64,000 nucleotides of DNA, taken from contig NC_084668.1 in assembly GCF_028389875.1 (NCBI RefSeq), forward strand, positions 30,548,993 to 30,612,992. Reading direction: 5' to 3'. Within the stretch, counting starts at the first letter, position 1, and each line of letters begins with the position of its first letter. The notes below the pieces were generated by a model. It did no database searches. It saw nothing but the letters and a program-made list of their open reading frames with translations, and was not told where the DNA came from. This DNA is from Rhea pennata. Lineage: Eukaryota; Chordata; Aves; Rheiformes; Rheidae. Shown piece by piece: positions 51,189-63,808 of the stretch. Made by a program: the position numbers and the translations under genes.

Positions 51189-54100
51189 AGTACAAAGCTC
51201 CTGCTGGCTCCGGTGCAGCAGGGCCTTGCTGGCTGCGTGCTCAGGGCCTGCACTGTGCCTTTTTGGTTTTTCTAATCCCAGCTGGCTTTCCAGTGTTTTG
51301 CCCACCATAAGGCCTCTGATAGGCGGCTACTTGGAAATGTTATTCCTCTGCAGGCAGAAAGAGCCCCTCAGATTAATAGTCTGTCTAAAAGCTAAAAAGA
51401 AAAAAAATCATTTAAAACATTGCATTAAAATGCCACTCCACATCTGAAAGAATCCATTAAAACTTTTTATAGCACTTTCTGCATTTATTTCCCGTGTTTT
51501 ACATTTTGTTCTGGATTCAGGCACTCCTAGCTTGTAATTCTCTTTTATAATAAACATTTTAGTTTTAGTTAGAACTGCACTAAAAGGAACTATTTGCTTT
51601 TCAGCAGGAAACATGGGGCTTTTGCCTAGAATAGAACTTTTCTGTTTGAACCCACCGTTTGCAGAATGCTGCAGATTATTTCTCAGCAGTTGGCTGAGCA
51701 GCGCCCGTGCACTCACCCCCGGAGGCTTCGCACAGGGCTTCATGTGAGCTCGTGCTGCTGCTGCTTTTGGCTTGGGTTCGTTCCTGTGGGGCAAGGCAGG
51801 CTGGGGGGAAAGAGGGTTCTTAACGCCCTAAAGAGGTTTTGCTGTGAGATCTCCAGCCTTTGGCTGGTAGAGACATGAGAGTCAAAGCTTTCAGCTTTCT
51901 TAGTTGTTTTAATTTGTTTCTTTGTTCTGGAGGGACTGGGGGGAAATGTATCCTGCACTGGAACTGCTTTTGAAAAACTGATGCCTCCCTCGCATGGAAA
52001 CCAATGGCATCTATCCATGTCCTCACTGCTACTTCTTTGTTTTTCCATTCAACCCAGGTGTTTCCTAAATCATTTTTTTTTCTGAATACCATTCATTGTG
52101 ATCATATCTAGAGTTTGACTTGGAGTAGAAGCTGGGGATACTGTGTAGAGCACTGTCCAGCAGAGTGCAGGATACAGCCCCCATTGAACCAGAGCAGAAG
52201 GCCAAACAGGGAGTATGCTGGCCCTGCATGGGGCTGGGTGCCGGTGCTTGTCCTCTTGGGGATGTCCTGGGGCTGACCGGGTCCTGGGAGCAGACACATC
52301 ACAGGCTTCATGTAGCTTGTCCTTGTCACTGGCCTTTCTGCCTAAACGAAATAATTTGCTTTACTGCAGAATAAGTTATGAAATATTTTGTGGATGAGGG
52401 ATGTTAAGGCATCTAAGATTCAGCAGTAGTAGAGTGAGTCAGTTCTTGGCCTTTTTCTTAGGACTTCTGGCACGAGCAGAGACCCAAAACAGTGGCTCAA
52501 GCAAGCTATGCTTGCGTGACAAAAGTAGAGTAAATGTAGATAAAGTCTACAAAAGTGACTCCTACTGCACACCTCTGCCAGCCTTCTGGCCTTGGATCCA
52601 GACTAGGCTTAGTCTTCTTGCATGCTTTGCTCAAATGTGTCCTTCAAAAAAAGTGACCTTTCTTCTGTTTGTCCGTGTTTTCTGGGAGGGATTTGAACTC
52701 ATCAAAAAAGACATGAGTGCTTTAGTAGTTTTGTTGGCATAGCATAAGACTGTGGCTGAGTACATGGAAGTCAGCATGTGTCCCGCCCTCCATCTAGCTC
52801 CTCACCTCTGATTTGGCTTAGGAGAGGTGCTCACTCATTCACTAGAGGAGTGCGAGGCAATATCTGCTGTAATTGCAACTTCAGCCCTGGGCCTCTACTA
52901 AATGAAACCTGCGTCATGCCACATTATGCACGGAGGATTTGCAAGGCCAACTGTTAAGTTGTTGCTGAGAAAATAATTTTGTTTAAGACCTCAAATTTAG
53001 ACTTGAGTCAAGTGTCCCAATAGGAAAATGCGAGAAGCTTATCCGGTTAGTCACGAGTGACCCAAGGGAATATGTTGTGCAATGTATTACAGCTTTCTTG
53101 CCTTTCGTTTTCTTTCTTTGTGCGTGTGCGGCGAATTTAAAGCACATCAGATAAAACTCCACTCAGCGGTAACCTGTAGTTTCTGCCTACGAGAGCTGAC
53201 AGTACATTATTTAATCCTTTACCTTGTCTCAATTCCACTGCTCTACCCCTTAAACATACGTATTTTTGAAAGTTAAATATTTGCTTTGAAGCCTTTGTCT
53301 GTGGGTCAGTAGACTGACTAGGACAACATAGCCATCTGGTCAGGGATTTCTCAGAAGTAATAAGGACTAAGGGTTTAACGCTGGCTTTCTGCAATGAAGG
53401 CAAGGAGAGACACGGAGTCCATGCCCCTTCCCACAAGGACTACACTGAGGTAGGAGTAATGGTGCTTTAGATGCTGACATTGCTACCCTTGCATCTGATT
53501 TTCAGGTGTTTTCCTCACCCCAGTGAAGCTATGGCTTTGCATGTGGCTATGCATGGATGGACACACACATGCATGCATGCACACTTTGGATGCTGGAGAA
53601 AGTCTCTCAGCAAGCCACGTTGGTGCTTTCCCATCGAGACGCTTCTTGTATGGCTTCACTTGCTTTATTTTCTTAGCTTTCTACCCACAGGAGGTGCTTG
53701 CCTGCCCTTTCTCTTGCTGCTTTGTGTGGACACACCTTAGTCTTGTGAACTGGGGTTGAACTTCAGGAATGCAACTAATGTGCTCTGTGCATCCACACCG
53801 TGTCTCTAAAACGTTTTCATCGTGTTTTGTGTTGCCCTGGAGGATAATTACCTCAAAGAGCAGCCCTGTTGCCTGGCATTGCCATTTTATGTCATTACCA
53901 TTGTGTTTGCCAAGCCAGCCGTCTTTGCCAAAAGCAGAACCAAGGTTGCTGGCAATCCTGGCTGTCTCGCATGTTCAACCTCTCTACTGGCAGCGATGCT
54001 AATTTTTCCTTGATTGCAAACCGTGTATTCATCTTTTATGAATTAGCTGTGCCTACAGATATGGCATAATGGCTTTAAAACACAGGACACAGCCTGTGGT

Positions 54101-54618
54101 CACTTCTCCACAGGCTGTCAAAGGGAGGGCTCATGAATGCAGCGAGAATATTTACTTGCCACTTTTTTGGCCCACGAAAGCTGCTGGCTGGCATTGACGG
54201 TTGGCAAAAGGCAGGCAGGAGCATCACTCCAGATAGCTCCTTGGCAAGCAGCGCGTCACAGGGAGGAGGTGCAGCAGTGGCAACGGGCGGACAGGGGAAT
54301 GCATGCAGAATACAAAGGGTTTTTGTTGTAACATGCCTCCTAATGAGAGTAGAGATGAGAGCTGACAGCTTTTGGCCATAGGGGCCTCCTTGGGCTTCAA
54401 GCAGCCTCAGGATACCCTCGGGGTGTTCTTAATGTAATCTTATTTTCCCCTTCTAATCGTGAGTTTATTGCAACAAACTGCGTCTGCATTTTTTTTAAGT
54501 TGTCAGTGCAAAATGCTGTACAAGCAGTACTTTGGTCATAACCTGACGAGACATTCGTGCTCCCATTGACTTGCTTTTGAATTTCCATCATCGTCATAAC
54601 AGGGCACCAAGCTTTTGA

Positions 54619-55240
54619 TTGCTTCTTGAAATTAGTTTAATGGCCAAGGATCTTTTTTTAAAGATCCTTAAAATTGGACACCCGGCTCCCCTCATCCCTC
54701 AAAAAAAGAGATTGAGTGAAGTATGGCCAAGCAGCACTGCCAGGAATGGGAGACATGGGGAGAGCAGATACAATGTGGATTTTTACATATATGTTTGGAA
54801 TGAACCTACTGTAAGTGATGCTATAGCTGTTGCTAAGCAACAAGTGATGATTATTATAACCAATATTCAGCTCTTAAAGGTACATTTGCAAAAATTCATC
54901 TTCTGTGGGCATGAAATTAATTTGCAGATATATGGATTTATATTAGTTAATGGTAATAAATATTTGAAATGCTCCAGTGCAGAGTTAAAATGGAAGGCAA
55001 GGTGTCGTAAAGATACTGTGCAGCAGAAACATTCAGCCCTCCCCTTTAATTAATTGGAATTTAAAGCTGGGATATCTTACTCACCAAAATAAATTAACAG
55101 TAAATCAGGTTACAGAATAAATTAACAAATTAAATCGGGTTAGTTGCAAAGTTTAAAAGAAAGACTGTCTTTGAGCTGCTTGCATTGCAAATATAGTTAG
55201 AAAATCTGGAGCTGAAAGGGATGGCTCAAATACAATAAAA
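54619..55240. promoter_or_regulatory. Candidate conserved non-coding block A
   Basis: AT-rich, non-repetitive sequence with an RFX X-box-like near-palindrome (GTTGCTAAGCAAC, 54829-54841), several TTAATTAA/AATTAAC motifs and an inverted repeat at 54646-54669. It stays open for 144 codons on the + strand, which I attribute to chance. Confidence 0.3.
54646..54669. repeat. Perfect 10-bp inverted repeat, 4-base loop
   Basis: Arms AAGGATCTTT (54646-54655) and AAAGATCCTT (54660-54669) are separated by four T. Confidence 0.85.
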
Positions 55241-56799
55241 AAAATAACTGCTCAGGATCTGCTTAAAAGTGATTGATTTTCAGTCTTTAGCAGCAATGAC
55301 TGGGATGCCACAGACCTGTTTTAAAAGTGGATTAAAGCTCAGCCATGGTGTAACACCCACTGAAGTCAATCAGTCACCAAAGGAAGTATTTCACCTGCTT
55401 GTTTTAGTCTATTTTTGCAAACAGTTGTCCCAGATTTGCTGAGAATGACATGCTTGTCGCAGGCTGTCATGGACCCTCATCCCCAATCCCCCCCCCCCTT
55501 TAGTGTCTTCCCCCTTGTCTGGCTTTTCTTGGCCAGGCGGGATGGGGACGGGAGCCGTGCCCCCCTCGCTGTGCAGCACCCTGGTGGCGCCTCTGGGCTG
55601 CGGCGGTTCCTACAGCTCTTTTGGGGCATCTCGTGCACGCGTGCCTTGTGCTCCTGCTCCTGCTCAGCCTCATCCTGCATGAGTAGAGGTGAAAAAAAAA
55701 TGCTCAGCTGCCAGCAAGGGGGAAAAAAAAGGGAGTCTTTATAAGACATTTTAACTATATTACTTTCAGGTGGTTGCTATATCTTTTCTAATTAAAATAA
55801 AATCATCTTAGGACTCCTGAAATGAATATTTGGTCTAATAGATTCAGAAAGTGATGAAAATGTTTTCATTAAATAGTGAGAGAGGGAGAGAGCCCTTGCA
55901 AGGCAGAGCATTTTATCTCAAGTCTCTAATAACATTAATAAACTCTTTAATCTCTGTCACGTTTGTGACTTGGCGGCAGCCCTCCCAGACGTGGCAGGCC
56001 CGCGGGACCGGCGCGCTCCTCCGCCCCGGCCGCGGCAGATTCTTCCTGGGAGTTTGATTCGGCACAAACCCCTGGCTGCACCGCAGCGGGGTGCAGGGTT
56101 CCCCCCTCCCCCCCCGCCATACCAGCAATCTGGCATTTTCTAATCTTCATATCCTTGACTATAAAACCTAATTAATGCCCATTTAATGCATTTTCTTTTT
56201 TTTGCGTTTACTCTCCTATGGCTTTTATTTTTAATGCTGTGTGCAAGTGCAGCCTTTTCCCTCTGTTGACAGGGTTTGGACCCAGCAAAGCTGTTGCTGC
56301 AGCTAGCATGCAAGGAGGGCTGGCACCGAGGGCGACGGGAGCCGGCTTCCCGCGGTGAGTCCCACAGTGGTGGCAGGGGGTCCCTTGGGGCCCTATGGCC
56401 GCTTCAGCCGGTCGCTTCCTGCCCCGGCACGGGACTGGAGGGAGGGTTGGGGACAGGGACCCACTGCTAAGAGCCGCAGCTCTTCTGTGGTTGCAAACTC
56501 AACCAAAGCAGAGCAGGCCGAGGCCACGGTGCATCTCGAGGCTGGGTCTCTTAGGGCAGCTAGTGGGATATTTTATACCAGCCTCGGTTAGGTGCCTCAA
56601 GGGCAAGGGCTGCAGTTAGCTTTCCCAACAGTAACGCTCAGGACAAAACCTTTCTGAAGAAAGGCTGGATCGTGAGCCCACGGCGTTTGCCGTCTGGAGA
56701 TGCAGGCGCCTTCCTCTTCGCTGGAAAATCGCTCCCCCCCCGCCCCGGCGCAGTGCAGTTTTCCTTCCATAAATGACTTGCGGGGGACGGGGGGAGCTA

Positions 56800-57470
56800 T
56801 TGTGCCCAAAGAAAGAAATCAACACTCTACAGATGGTATTTCATACATATTTGGTTCAGTGTCATCTGCTGAGAACATAAATACCAGCTCCAACTTCACT
56901 GTTGTAAATGATAAGCTGAAGCATCTTCAGTTGTTTTTTTCAGTCGAATGCCAGTAACAAAATGAAAAATCACCATTAAACTCCTCCTTTATTTGCATAT
57001 TTTTGATGCTGTCAAAGAAGACAACACTAATGTAGCATAAGGAGAATTTTTAAATGGAAGCATTACATTTTAAAACCCTAATAAAGATAAAAGCAAAATA
57101 AACACTGGAATTTGAATTTAAAGGATGAGGAGAGCAAGATTATTCTGTGCTGGTAAAGTAATGAAGATACTGGCTGGTAACAATTTTTAATAGCATATTA
57201 ATGCAGAATTACTTTGGAATATCTACAAAAGTAGTGATGACATCCACATAAACACCAAATGAATTCCAAATGATCAGTATTATCATAAAGAGCACCAAAT
57301 GAATTAATAATGATGGAACACTTAACCTAAAAATGTTAAATGTTGTCTTCCCTAATCTGTTGTCTTTTTTATGCACTGCTCGATTCATTTTTGTCCAGCT
57401 ATGACCCTTGCTTTCATTTGTCTTATTATTTTTAACGAAATATTTCTGCACAAATGCTCTGCTCATTCAC
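56800..57470. promoter_or_regulatory. Candidate conserved non-coding block B
   Basis: Non-repetitive AT-rich sequence with an ATTTGCAT octamer at 56991-56998 and several ATTAA-core motifs. It has no simple repeats or transposon signatures. Regulatory function is inferred from composition and motif density only. Confidence 0.3.
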
Positions 57471-57853
57471 TGCAGGAAGCCGGACAGGGACTAGTCCAGC
57501 TTCACAGCAGTCCTGTGTTGGCATCACAGAGTTTAGGAGATAGACAGCAAGACAGCTGGATGCGAGACATCGCACTAGGAAAATGACTGTGACTAATAAT
57601 AACCATAATAATAACCATTTCTAGTTGATGGTCCCACATGTGCGTAGACCTCAGGGCACCTGTTAGCAGTGTTTAATAAACCAAATGTCTCTCTTTGCAG
57701 GCAGTGCAGTATGCCTCCCGACCGTGAGGAAGGCCACTGGAGAGGACGCCTGAACTCGCGGGGCCCAAGGCAGGGCTTGGGGTGCCCCGGGCCCCTTGGG
57801 CGCAGCGGGGATGAGCGCTCCCCTCGGCCTGTCCGCAGGCGAAGGGCACCTAT

Positions 57854-57867
57854 GGGGGGGGGGGGGG
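57854..57867. repeat. G14 homopolymer in a CpG-rich patch
   Basis: Fourteen G inside a GC-rich segment of about 57700-57960, a likely sequencing problem spot. Confidence 0.85.
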
Positions 57868-58089
57868 TCCCACTGCGGTACGAAAGGTGGCTGGGGCCTT
57901 TGCCTGCTGCCAGCTGCGGTGGCGAGGCGCTGGCCTGCCACACGTGCTCTGCTTCTGCGACAGCAGCAGCATGTAATTATATTACAGATTAACTTGCAAA
58001 TGCTGGTAGAGATGTGTGCCACGGGAGAAAAATCAGGGTCTTCTTCTCTGGTGTCTTGCAGAAGGTCCCTCCAGCCCCCTCTGCATCTG

Positions 58090-58490
58090 TCAGGATCGGT
58101 GCCCGGGAGCACGAATCATTTTTATTAATCATTAAGCAAGAAGATTCTTTTTATCTGAAATGTAAAACATGCAGGAAGCACTATCTACGGCCTCTAATTC
58201 AGGTCCCATTAAATGGCTTTTCTTCACCTCTCAGCTTTTCCGGACTCCGCGGAAAGCTCCCTGCCATAAAAACTGACGTTGCCCTGTTTCGCATGAGCCA
58301 TTAATGCTCCCTCCTGCGCATTTGCATATAGAAGCAGGAATTTATCCTGAATAATTATACTTCATTTACAAATGACCTAATGTAAAGCAAGCCCCTTCCT
58401 TTCAAAAGCTTCTCTCACAGCAATTTTATGAGGTGTAACTACATTTTGTTAACATTTTTCACCTTTAAATCATTTTTATTTCATGTTTGG
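58090..58490. promoter_or_regulatory. Candidate conserved non-coding block C
   Basis: The block contains ATTAATCATTAA, CCATTAATG, an ATTTGCAT octamer at 58320-58327 and GAATAATTATAC. These homeodomain/POU-type motifs lie close together in unique sequence. Confidence 0.35.
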
Positions 58491-58799
58491 GTGATGAAAG
58501 GTTAAAGTGCTTTGACCTGAGAAAAACGAGCCAGAGGACGGCAGTACCTCGAGGTCGCATCGGCAGTTGCTGGTTTTGGTGAGTTGCTTTATGAAAGATC
58601 ATTCCTGCTGCCCTAGCTCTTGCCGTGCTCTGGTTTGGGTGCTTCTGGCATGCCATCTGCACAGGCATTTGGTGACTCTTGCCGCCCAGGAAAAATCAGA
58701 GAAGTCATAATGTAAGAGGTAAATGGAAATCAAGGAGAAAAAGGTTTGAATCTGGGGGTGTGCGCTTCCTGAGCTGATCAAAGCGGTACTTACTTTTTA

Positions 58800-59440
58800 T
58801 TTACAAGCCATGGCTAATGACATCTATTTAGCATTATAGACCAGATTCCTCACATGCTTTTTTATTATGCAGTCTTGGCTGCTTCTGTGCGAGACTGCGG
58901 AATATTTTACTGCTTTGTGGCTCACATTCAATATGGCAAAAAAAAATAGTTGACAAAAATCCTGTTTTTTTTTTAAATGGATCTTTGTTTTCAGCAGCCC
59001 TCCTGCTGTGACAAAACTGTTAATTAAACTGAAGCTAAAACAAATTAAATGCACCTAATAATACAAAAAGCATTTGAATCCAGAATGTCGTACTGTAGAC
59101 TCATTGCCATAAGAGCCTCAAGGCAAGGCTGTGTTTGACACTTATATCTCCTATACCCTTAAGGGCTTATTTTAGTGGAATGAGTCTGCAGATCGCCACT
59201 TTACCAGCTAATATCCCTTAATGGCTGCTGTTTACGTACTGGGCAAAACCCCAGAGCTTCCGCTTCACCGTCAAAGAGATCCCATTTAACAGGACTCATC
59301 AGCTAGGTTGTGGCTCAGCCAGTCCGTAAATACAGACAAAATATTAATGACAATGAAAAGGCTTTAGAGACCCAAGTATAATGATGTCCAGAGTATCTCC
59401 AATGTAACTCCTTTAAGTCCAGTTCAAGTTATTGATGGCT
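58800..59440. promoter_or_regulatory. Candidate conserved non-coding block D
   Basis: A long stretch of unique sequence of even complexity with motifs such as TTAATTAAAC, AGCTAATATCCC, CCTTAATGGC and AATATTAATGAC. No frame or repeat explains it. Confidence 0.3.
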
Positions 59441-60914
59441 CTGGAAGGGTAAAGAAGCCCCCAACACCACCAAACTTAGTCGCTCCAGGCTCTAGTTTAC
59501 CTTATGCACACACAGCAACTGAGGTCTACAAATACCTTGCAGCCACCCAAGCAGCCTCTCTCCCCACAGCCACATACTGGTGAATAACATGAGGGCAGGG
59601 TGCCCAATGTGGGTGCGTGCTTTGATGTGCAATAATATGATGAACTTCTCTCTTTTAATTCTGGGTTGCAACTTCCATCTGAACGCAAAACTCCTAGCTA
59701 GAGAAGCTGCATGCATAATAAAAGGGGTGAAAGCAAGGATGCAGAGCGAGATGTGTCTGATGTTGGATGAGAGAAAAGATAGCCTTTAATCATTTTGTTT
59801 TCAAAGAAGCTTTAGAGAGCTCTTTGAAGATGAAGCTTTTTGAGAGCTGATTCTGGAAAATAGGAGACAGCAATGTATTGCACTCACCTTCTGCCCAACT
59901 TCACCCCCTGCCCCTGGTTAACCTACATATGGTAGATGATATAACATTTTATTCTTTGGCTCACAGCAATATCTAGTTTGGCATCTTGCAAGCTTCTGCA
60001 AGGCTAATGATGGTGATATTGGCTCTTGCACTGCCCAGACGGAGGTGATGCTGACTGAGAAGCTCTGACATCTATGGGCGCAAGGAAGGTGAGCCCAAGC
60101 ATATTTTTATTTATTTGAAGTTGATGATTCCTTCTCTTGGTGAGAGAGGCAAGTTAACCAGAACAGCGGCTGAAATAGGATGTCCTGTCTCCTTTGCCCA
60201 TGAGCTAATTGGGGCAGATGATTATTATGTATTGACGTGACTTGTGTCTGGCCATCACTGGTTGCAAGGGACCAATAACGAACATCTGCTTTTATCTGGC
60301 TTTTTAAGGAAAACCAGGAACTGTCCTCTGACACAGACTTTGGGGTGGGAGAAGGCAAATGTCACTAGAGCTGCCTAATGATTATGTATGTATGTATATG
60401 TGTCTTGCTTCTGTAAATGGTGAGAGCGGGTGCTGTGGTGCCCAGTGGAGCAGGCTTGGTCTCCTGCATCTGGGGAATCGGATGGGTCACACATTTGAGC
60501 TTTGCCTCCTATTTCATTCTTAAAACTACTGTGCCTAAAAGAAATTAATTTTTCTCTTGCTTCCCATCTTCGGCTTTTTAAAAAAAATACCCCTGAATAG
60601 TCAGCTTGCTTGGCAGCTTTGACCCATATATCTCCAAGCAATCAAATTGAGGATGTGTTTTCCATAAACACCAGCCAGCACAGTACCTTTTTTGGTAATG
60701 CACTTCACAGCTAGTTACACTACGAGTCTGCACACTTCCTTAGTTTGGCTGCCTTGCCCACGTGCATAAAACCCTGCTCTCAGTGCAGCCGTGGGCCCAA
60801 GCTGGTGCAAAAGGCTCGTGAAGGCAGTGGGCTGTGTGCACCATGGGCTGAGAGCTTGCTAGCTTTTCTCGTAGTACAAGGGTCAGGATGCTCTTGTAGT
60901 AAGCAGGCCACACC

Positions 60915-60990
60915 AAAAAAAAAAAAAAAAAAAAAAAAAAGAAAAGAAAAAAAAGAGAAGAAAAGAAAAAAAAAGAAAAGAAAAGAAAAA
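60915..60990. repeat. A26 run and (GAAAA)n repeat
   Basis: A 26-base A run passes into imperfect GAAAA/GAAAAA units. Confidence 0.85.
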
Positions 60991-61013
60991 GCATGCCTGT
61001 CCCTGCCTCTTCA

Positions 61014-61024
61014 CCCCCCCCCCC

Positions 61025-61055
<31 letters not shown>
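61014..61055. repeat. C12-A30 homopolymer junction
   Basis: Twelve C are followed directly by about thirty A, only 24 bases after the preceding GAAAA repeat. Confidence 0.85.
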
Positions 61056-61057
<2 letters not shown>

Positions 61058-61593
61058 TGAGCACAATAGCTGTTTGTTATGGGCCTTCTTCTTTAGCTTT
61101 AGGTAGGGTGAGAGTGCACTGAAATGTGCCCAAACTGGGAAGTATCAGCATGATTTCACGATGCCAAACGAGGCCCTGAGCTTCGCATTGCTTTGTGGCA
61201 GCTTTGCCCTGGCTGGATTATCATGTGCCAAACCCTTCTCCCTTCATTTTGTGAATTTGTTTTTAACCTGCCCCAAGAGGGTCACCTCTGTAGTGCTACT
61301 TAAAGAAACAGATTTTATTGTTCTTTTAGGGAAAAAAAAAGGCAAAGCAAAACCCAATTCTCCCAAATTGTTTTTGGTACCATTTCTACATATCATTTAT
61401 ATAGCAATCATCATCTCCACTGCTTTCAGTACAGCCCCAAGACACTTACTTATTTTCCAAGTTGCATGCCCCTACTGGTGTGTTGAAGGTGATGTTTTAA
61501 AGGCACAACGAAGTCTTGCTGTTGGGTGAGACATATCCTCTGTGCAATAAACACAAAAGCACTTTCCCCTTTCTGCCCTCCGGTCCGTAGTGT

Positions 61594-61604
61594 ACACACA
61601 CACA

Positions 61605-61649
<45 letters not shown>
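61594..61649. repeat. (AC)n microsatellite
   Basis: About 24 AC units with one G interruption, ending in ATATAT. Confidence 0.9.
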
Positions 61650-63192
61650 CCTGGCTTGTGACAGGCACAGCAGCTGGGGATGCACCTAGTAACACCCCTA
61701 AAATTTAGGCTGTTTATGGACTTAAATATAGTGCTACATGGTAAGTGATACACAAATAACTTTTTGAAAAGTTTGGAGGCAGCGTGTTGGACTCCTGGTT
61801 TCACCTCTGTGCTGTGCTTTCTAGGCCAGATAAGCCCCAGATCAGGCGAGGCCTTGCCCATTTTAATTAGGTTTATTGCTACAGCTGCATAGCTGTGTGT
61901 ATACATTAACATTTGATAGCTGTGTCTAATACATGTGGCTGGAATAAACGTTCCAGATGTGAGGCCCGGTGAAGGCTCTACCATTTGGCTTCAGCTGCAG
62001 GGCTGCGCTCTTGGCAGCGGTTAGAAGCGACCACCTCGCTCAGAGAAACGTGAACTGCAGAGGGAGGCGCCAGGCAGAGGCACTCGTTTGCTGCCGCCAG
62101 CCTCATCTTCAGGCTCACGCTGAGGCGCTCCTCTGCAGCGCTCGTTGCCATCACTGCACTGTGTTTAGCTGATGGAAGACTCTTGAGAGGGGTATTATAG
62201 CACCACTTAGGTGCTAGTTTAATTAATGAGCCTTGCAAAGGCTCCTCTGAAGCTCTCTTGTGCCTCTCAAACCCATGGAGTCAGGCTCTGCTACGCCTGG
62301 CTTCTCCTCTGAGGCAGGGCTGCACTGTCGCTGCTGAGCCTCTGGGAAGAGCCACAGCCTGACACGGACAGCAAGGAGTGGTTTTGATGCCTACAAAGGG
62401 AAGGGACTTACAGTGCTATCCTGCCCCTGCCCCATTTTTGAGCCTGACAGTGTCCCTGCTGCTCCAAGAGGCCAGGATCACACCTGCTGCTCATTCCTAC
62501 CCAATGTGATTATCTGCTGTCTAATTTGAAAATATAACCATTGACAAACAGAGGTGAGGAAGATCAGTCATGAATAGGGAATGGCCAAACACCCTCCCCT
62601 CCCCCCCCAACCCACACCCTTTGGAAGCCAACAACTTCTGAAGGGCCAGCAGCCCGAGGCGCTGCCAGTCATTCAGCTGAAACCCGCACTCCTTCATCTG
62701 CCCCACTGACTGCAAAAGCACCGCGCTCCCACGCACCCATCAATCAGCACAGACCAGGTGCCTGCAAGCAGCTCTTGCCAATCTTCTTTTATTACCTTTA
62801 AAAAGCCAAGAAACCCAGAACAAGACAAAAACTGAGACCATGTGAACATCATGCAATGGATTCACTTTAAAGCAGGCTTGGGGCAGGAGTGGGGAAAAAA
62901 ACAAAAAAGCATGTTAGAGTAGCAATATGACTTCACCCATGTCTAAAGGCCAGGTCTGGTGGCCAGTCACTAGTGGGGTTGGTGGCAACTGCTGCGCATG
63001 AGCAGGCCAACACTGAAGGCAGGACGTGGAAACACACAAGGTACACCACCATGGGCAACCCCCTTTCTCACAGCGACCCAAATGTAATTTGCTGTGTGGT
63101 GACAACAGTGACAAATAATCCTGACTTTTGTCATCAGTAGTTTCTGCATAGGCAAAGTCCTTTTGCAAAGGAGCAGCACAGTGAAGAGTTTC

Positions 63193-63196
<4 letters not shown>

Positions 63197-63232
<36 letters not shown>
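63197..63232. repeat. Poly-T run, 36 bases
   Basis: The longest homopolymer in the window. No retroposon body is recognisable on either side. Confidence 0.9.
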
Positions 63233-63234
<2 letters not shown>

Positions 63235-63796
63235 TTCAGTTGTGTTATTTAGCATGACTAGTGCTGCAGCAGTCAATCAGTGGAGTGGATGTTATCTAAC
63301 ATGAGTGAAGTTACCACACTCTGCCTTTCAGTGTAGTTCTGTTGTCCTCAAAATTCATAGCACAAGCCAGAATAATATTATATTCTCAAAGAATGTGTTT
63401 TGGAGACTTTTAGCTACCATGGAAATAACTTAGCATCTTGTCCATCATGCGGATGTGACAAAACATATGCCCTTATTTCCCTGAGGTAGAGCCAACATTT
63501 GAGTCCCATTACATTTAATGGAGCTGGGTCACCCATAAAGTAATCATAAGGTATTTTGTCAGTGGTTTTCACCTTCTCTTTGAAAAATTAAATTATATCA
63601 GCATGTTCATGAGGTACAAACTGTGCTGGCATTTCAGCTGTTATTATGTTATTAACTTTTTTAACCTAATAATTTTCAATCAACAAAAAGAAGCAATTTT
63701 CATTCACTCCAGTGCCCAGGAACCCAAGATTCTGCAATGCGTTTGCTTACGATTCACCTTGACAGTAGGCTAATTCCCTCCCAAATAGAAACATTA

Positions 63797-63808
63797 CCCC
63801 CCCCCCCC
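63797..63808. repeat. C12 homopolymer
   Basis: An isolated run of twelve C. Confidence 0.8.

Larger units (their letters stand above)
47591..54599. other. Gene-poor block
   Basis: I recognise no genes. The block holds the 67 bp tandem duplication, the compound TG/CA/TA microsatellite and a small ATGC-type repeat near 53560-53583. Open frames here are short and unremarkable. Confidence 0.6.

Noticed and set aside
51006-51308. Frames rich in Cys/Val, His/Thr or Tyr/Ile
   Set aside because: These are translations of the TG/CA/TA microsatellite in different frames.
54619-55053. 144-codon + strand open frame as a novel gene
   Set aside because: No recognisable domain, no splice or promoter context, and composition like the surrounding non-coding AT-rich DNA.
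61472-61984. 170-codon minus-strand frame
   Set aside because: Its centre is a translated (AC)n microsatellite (Val-Cys repeats), so it is spurious.
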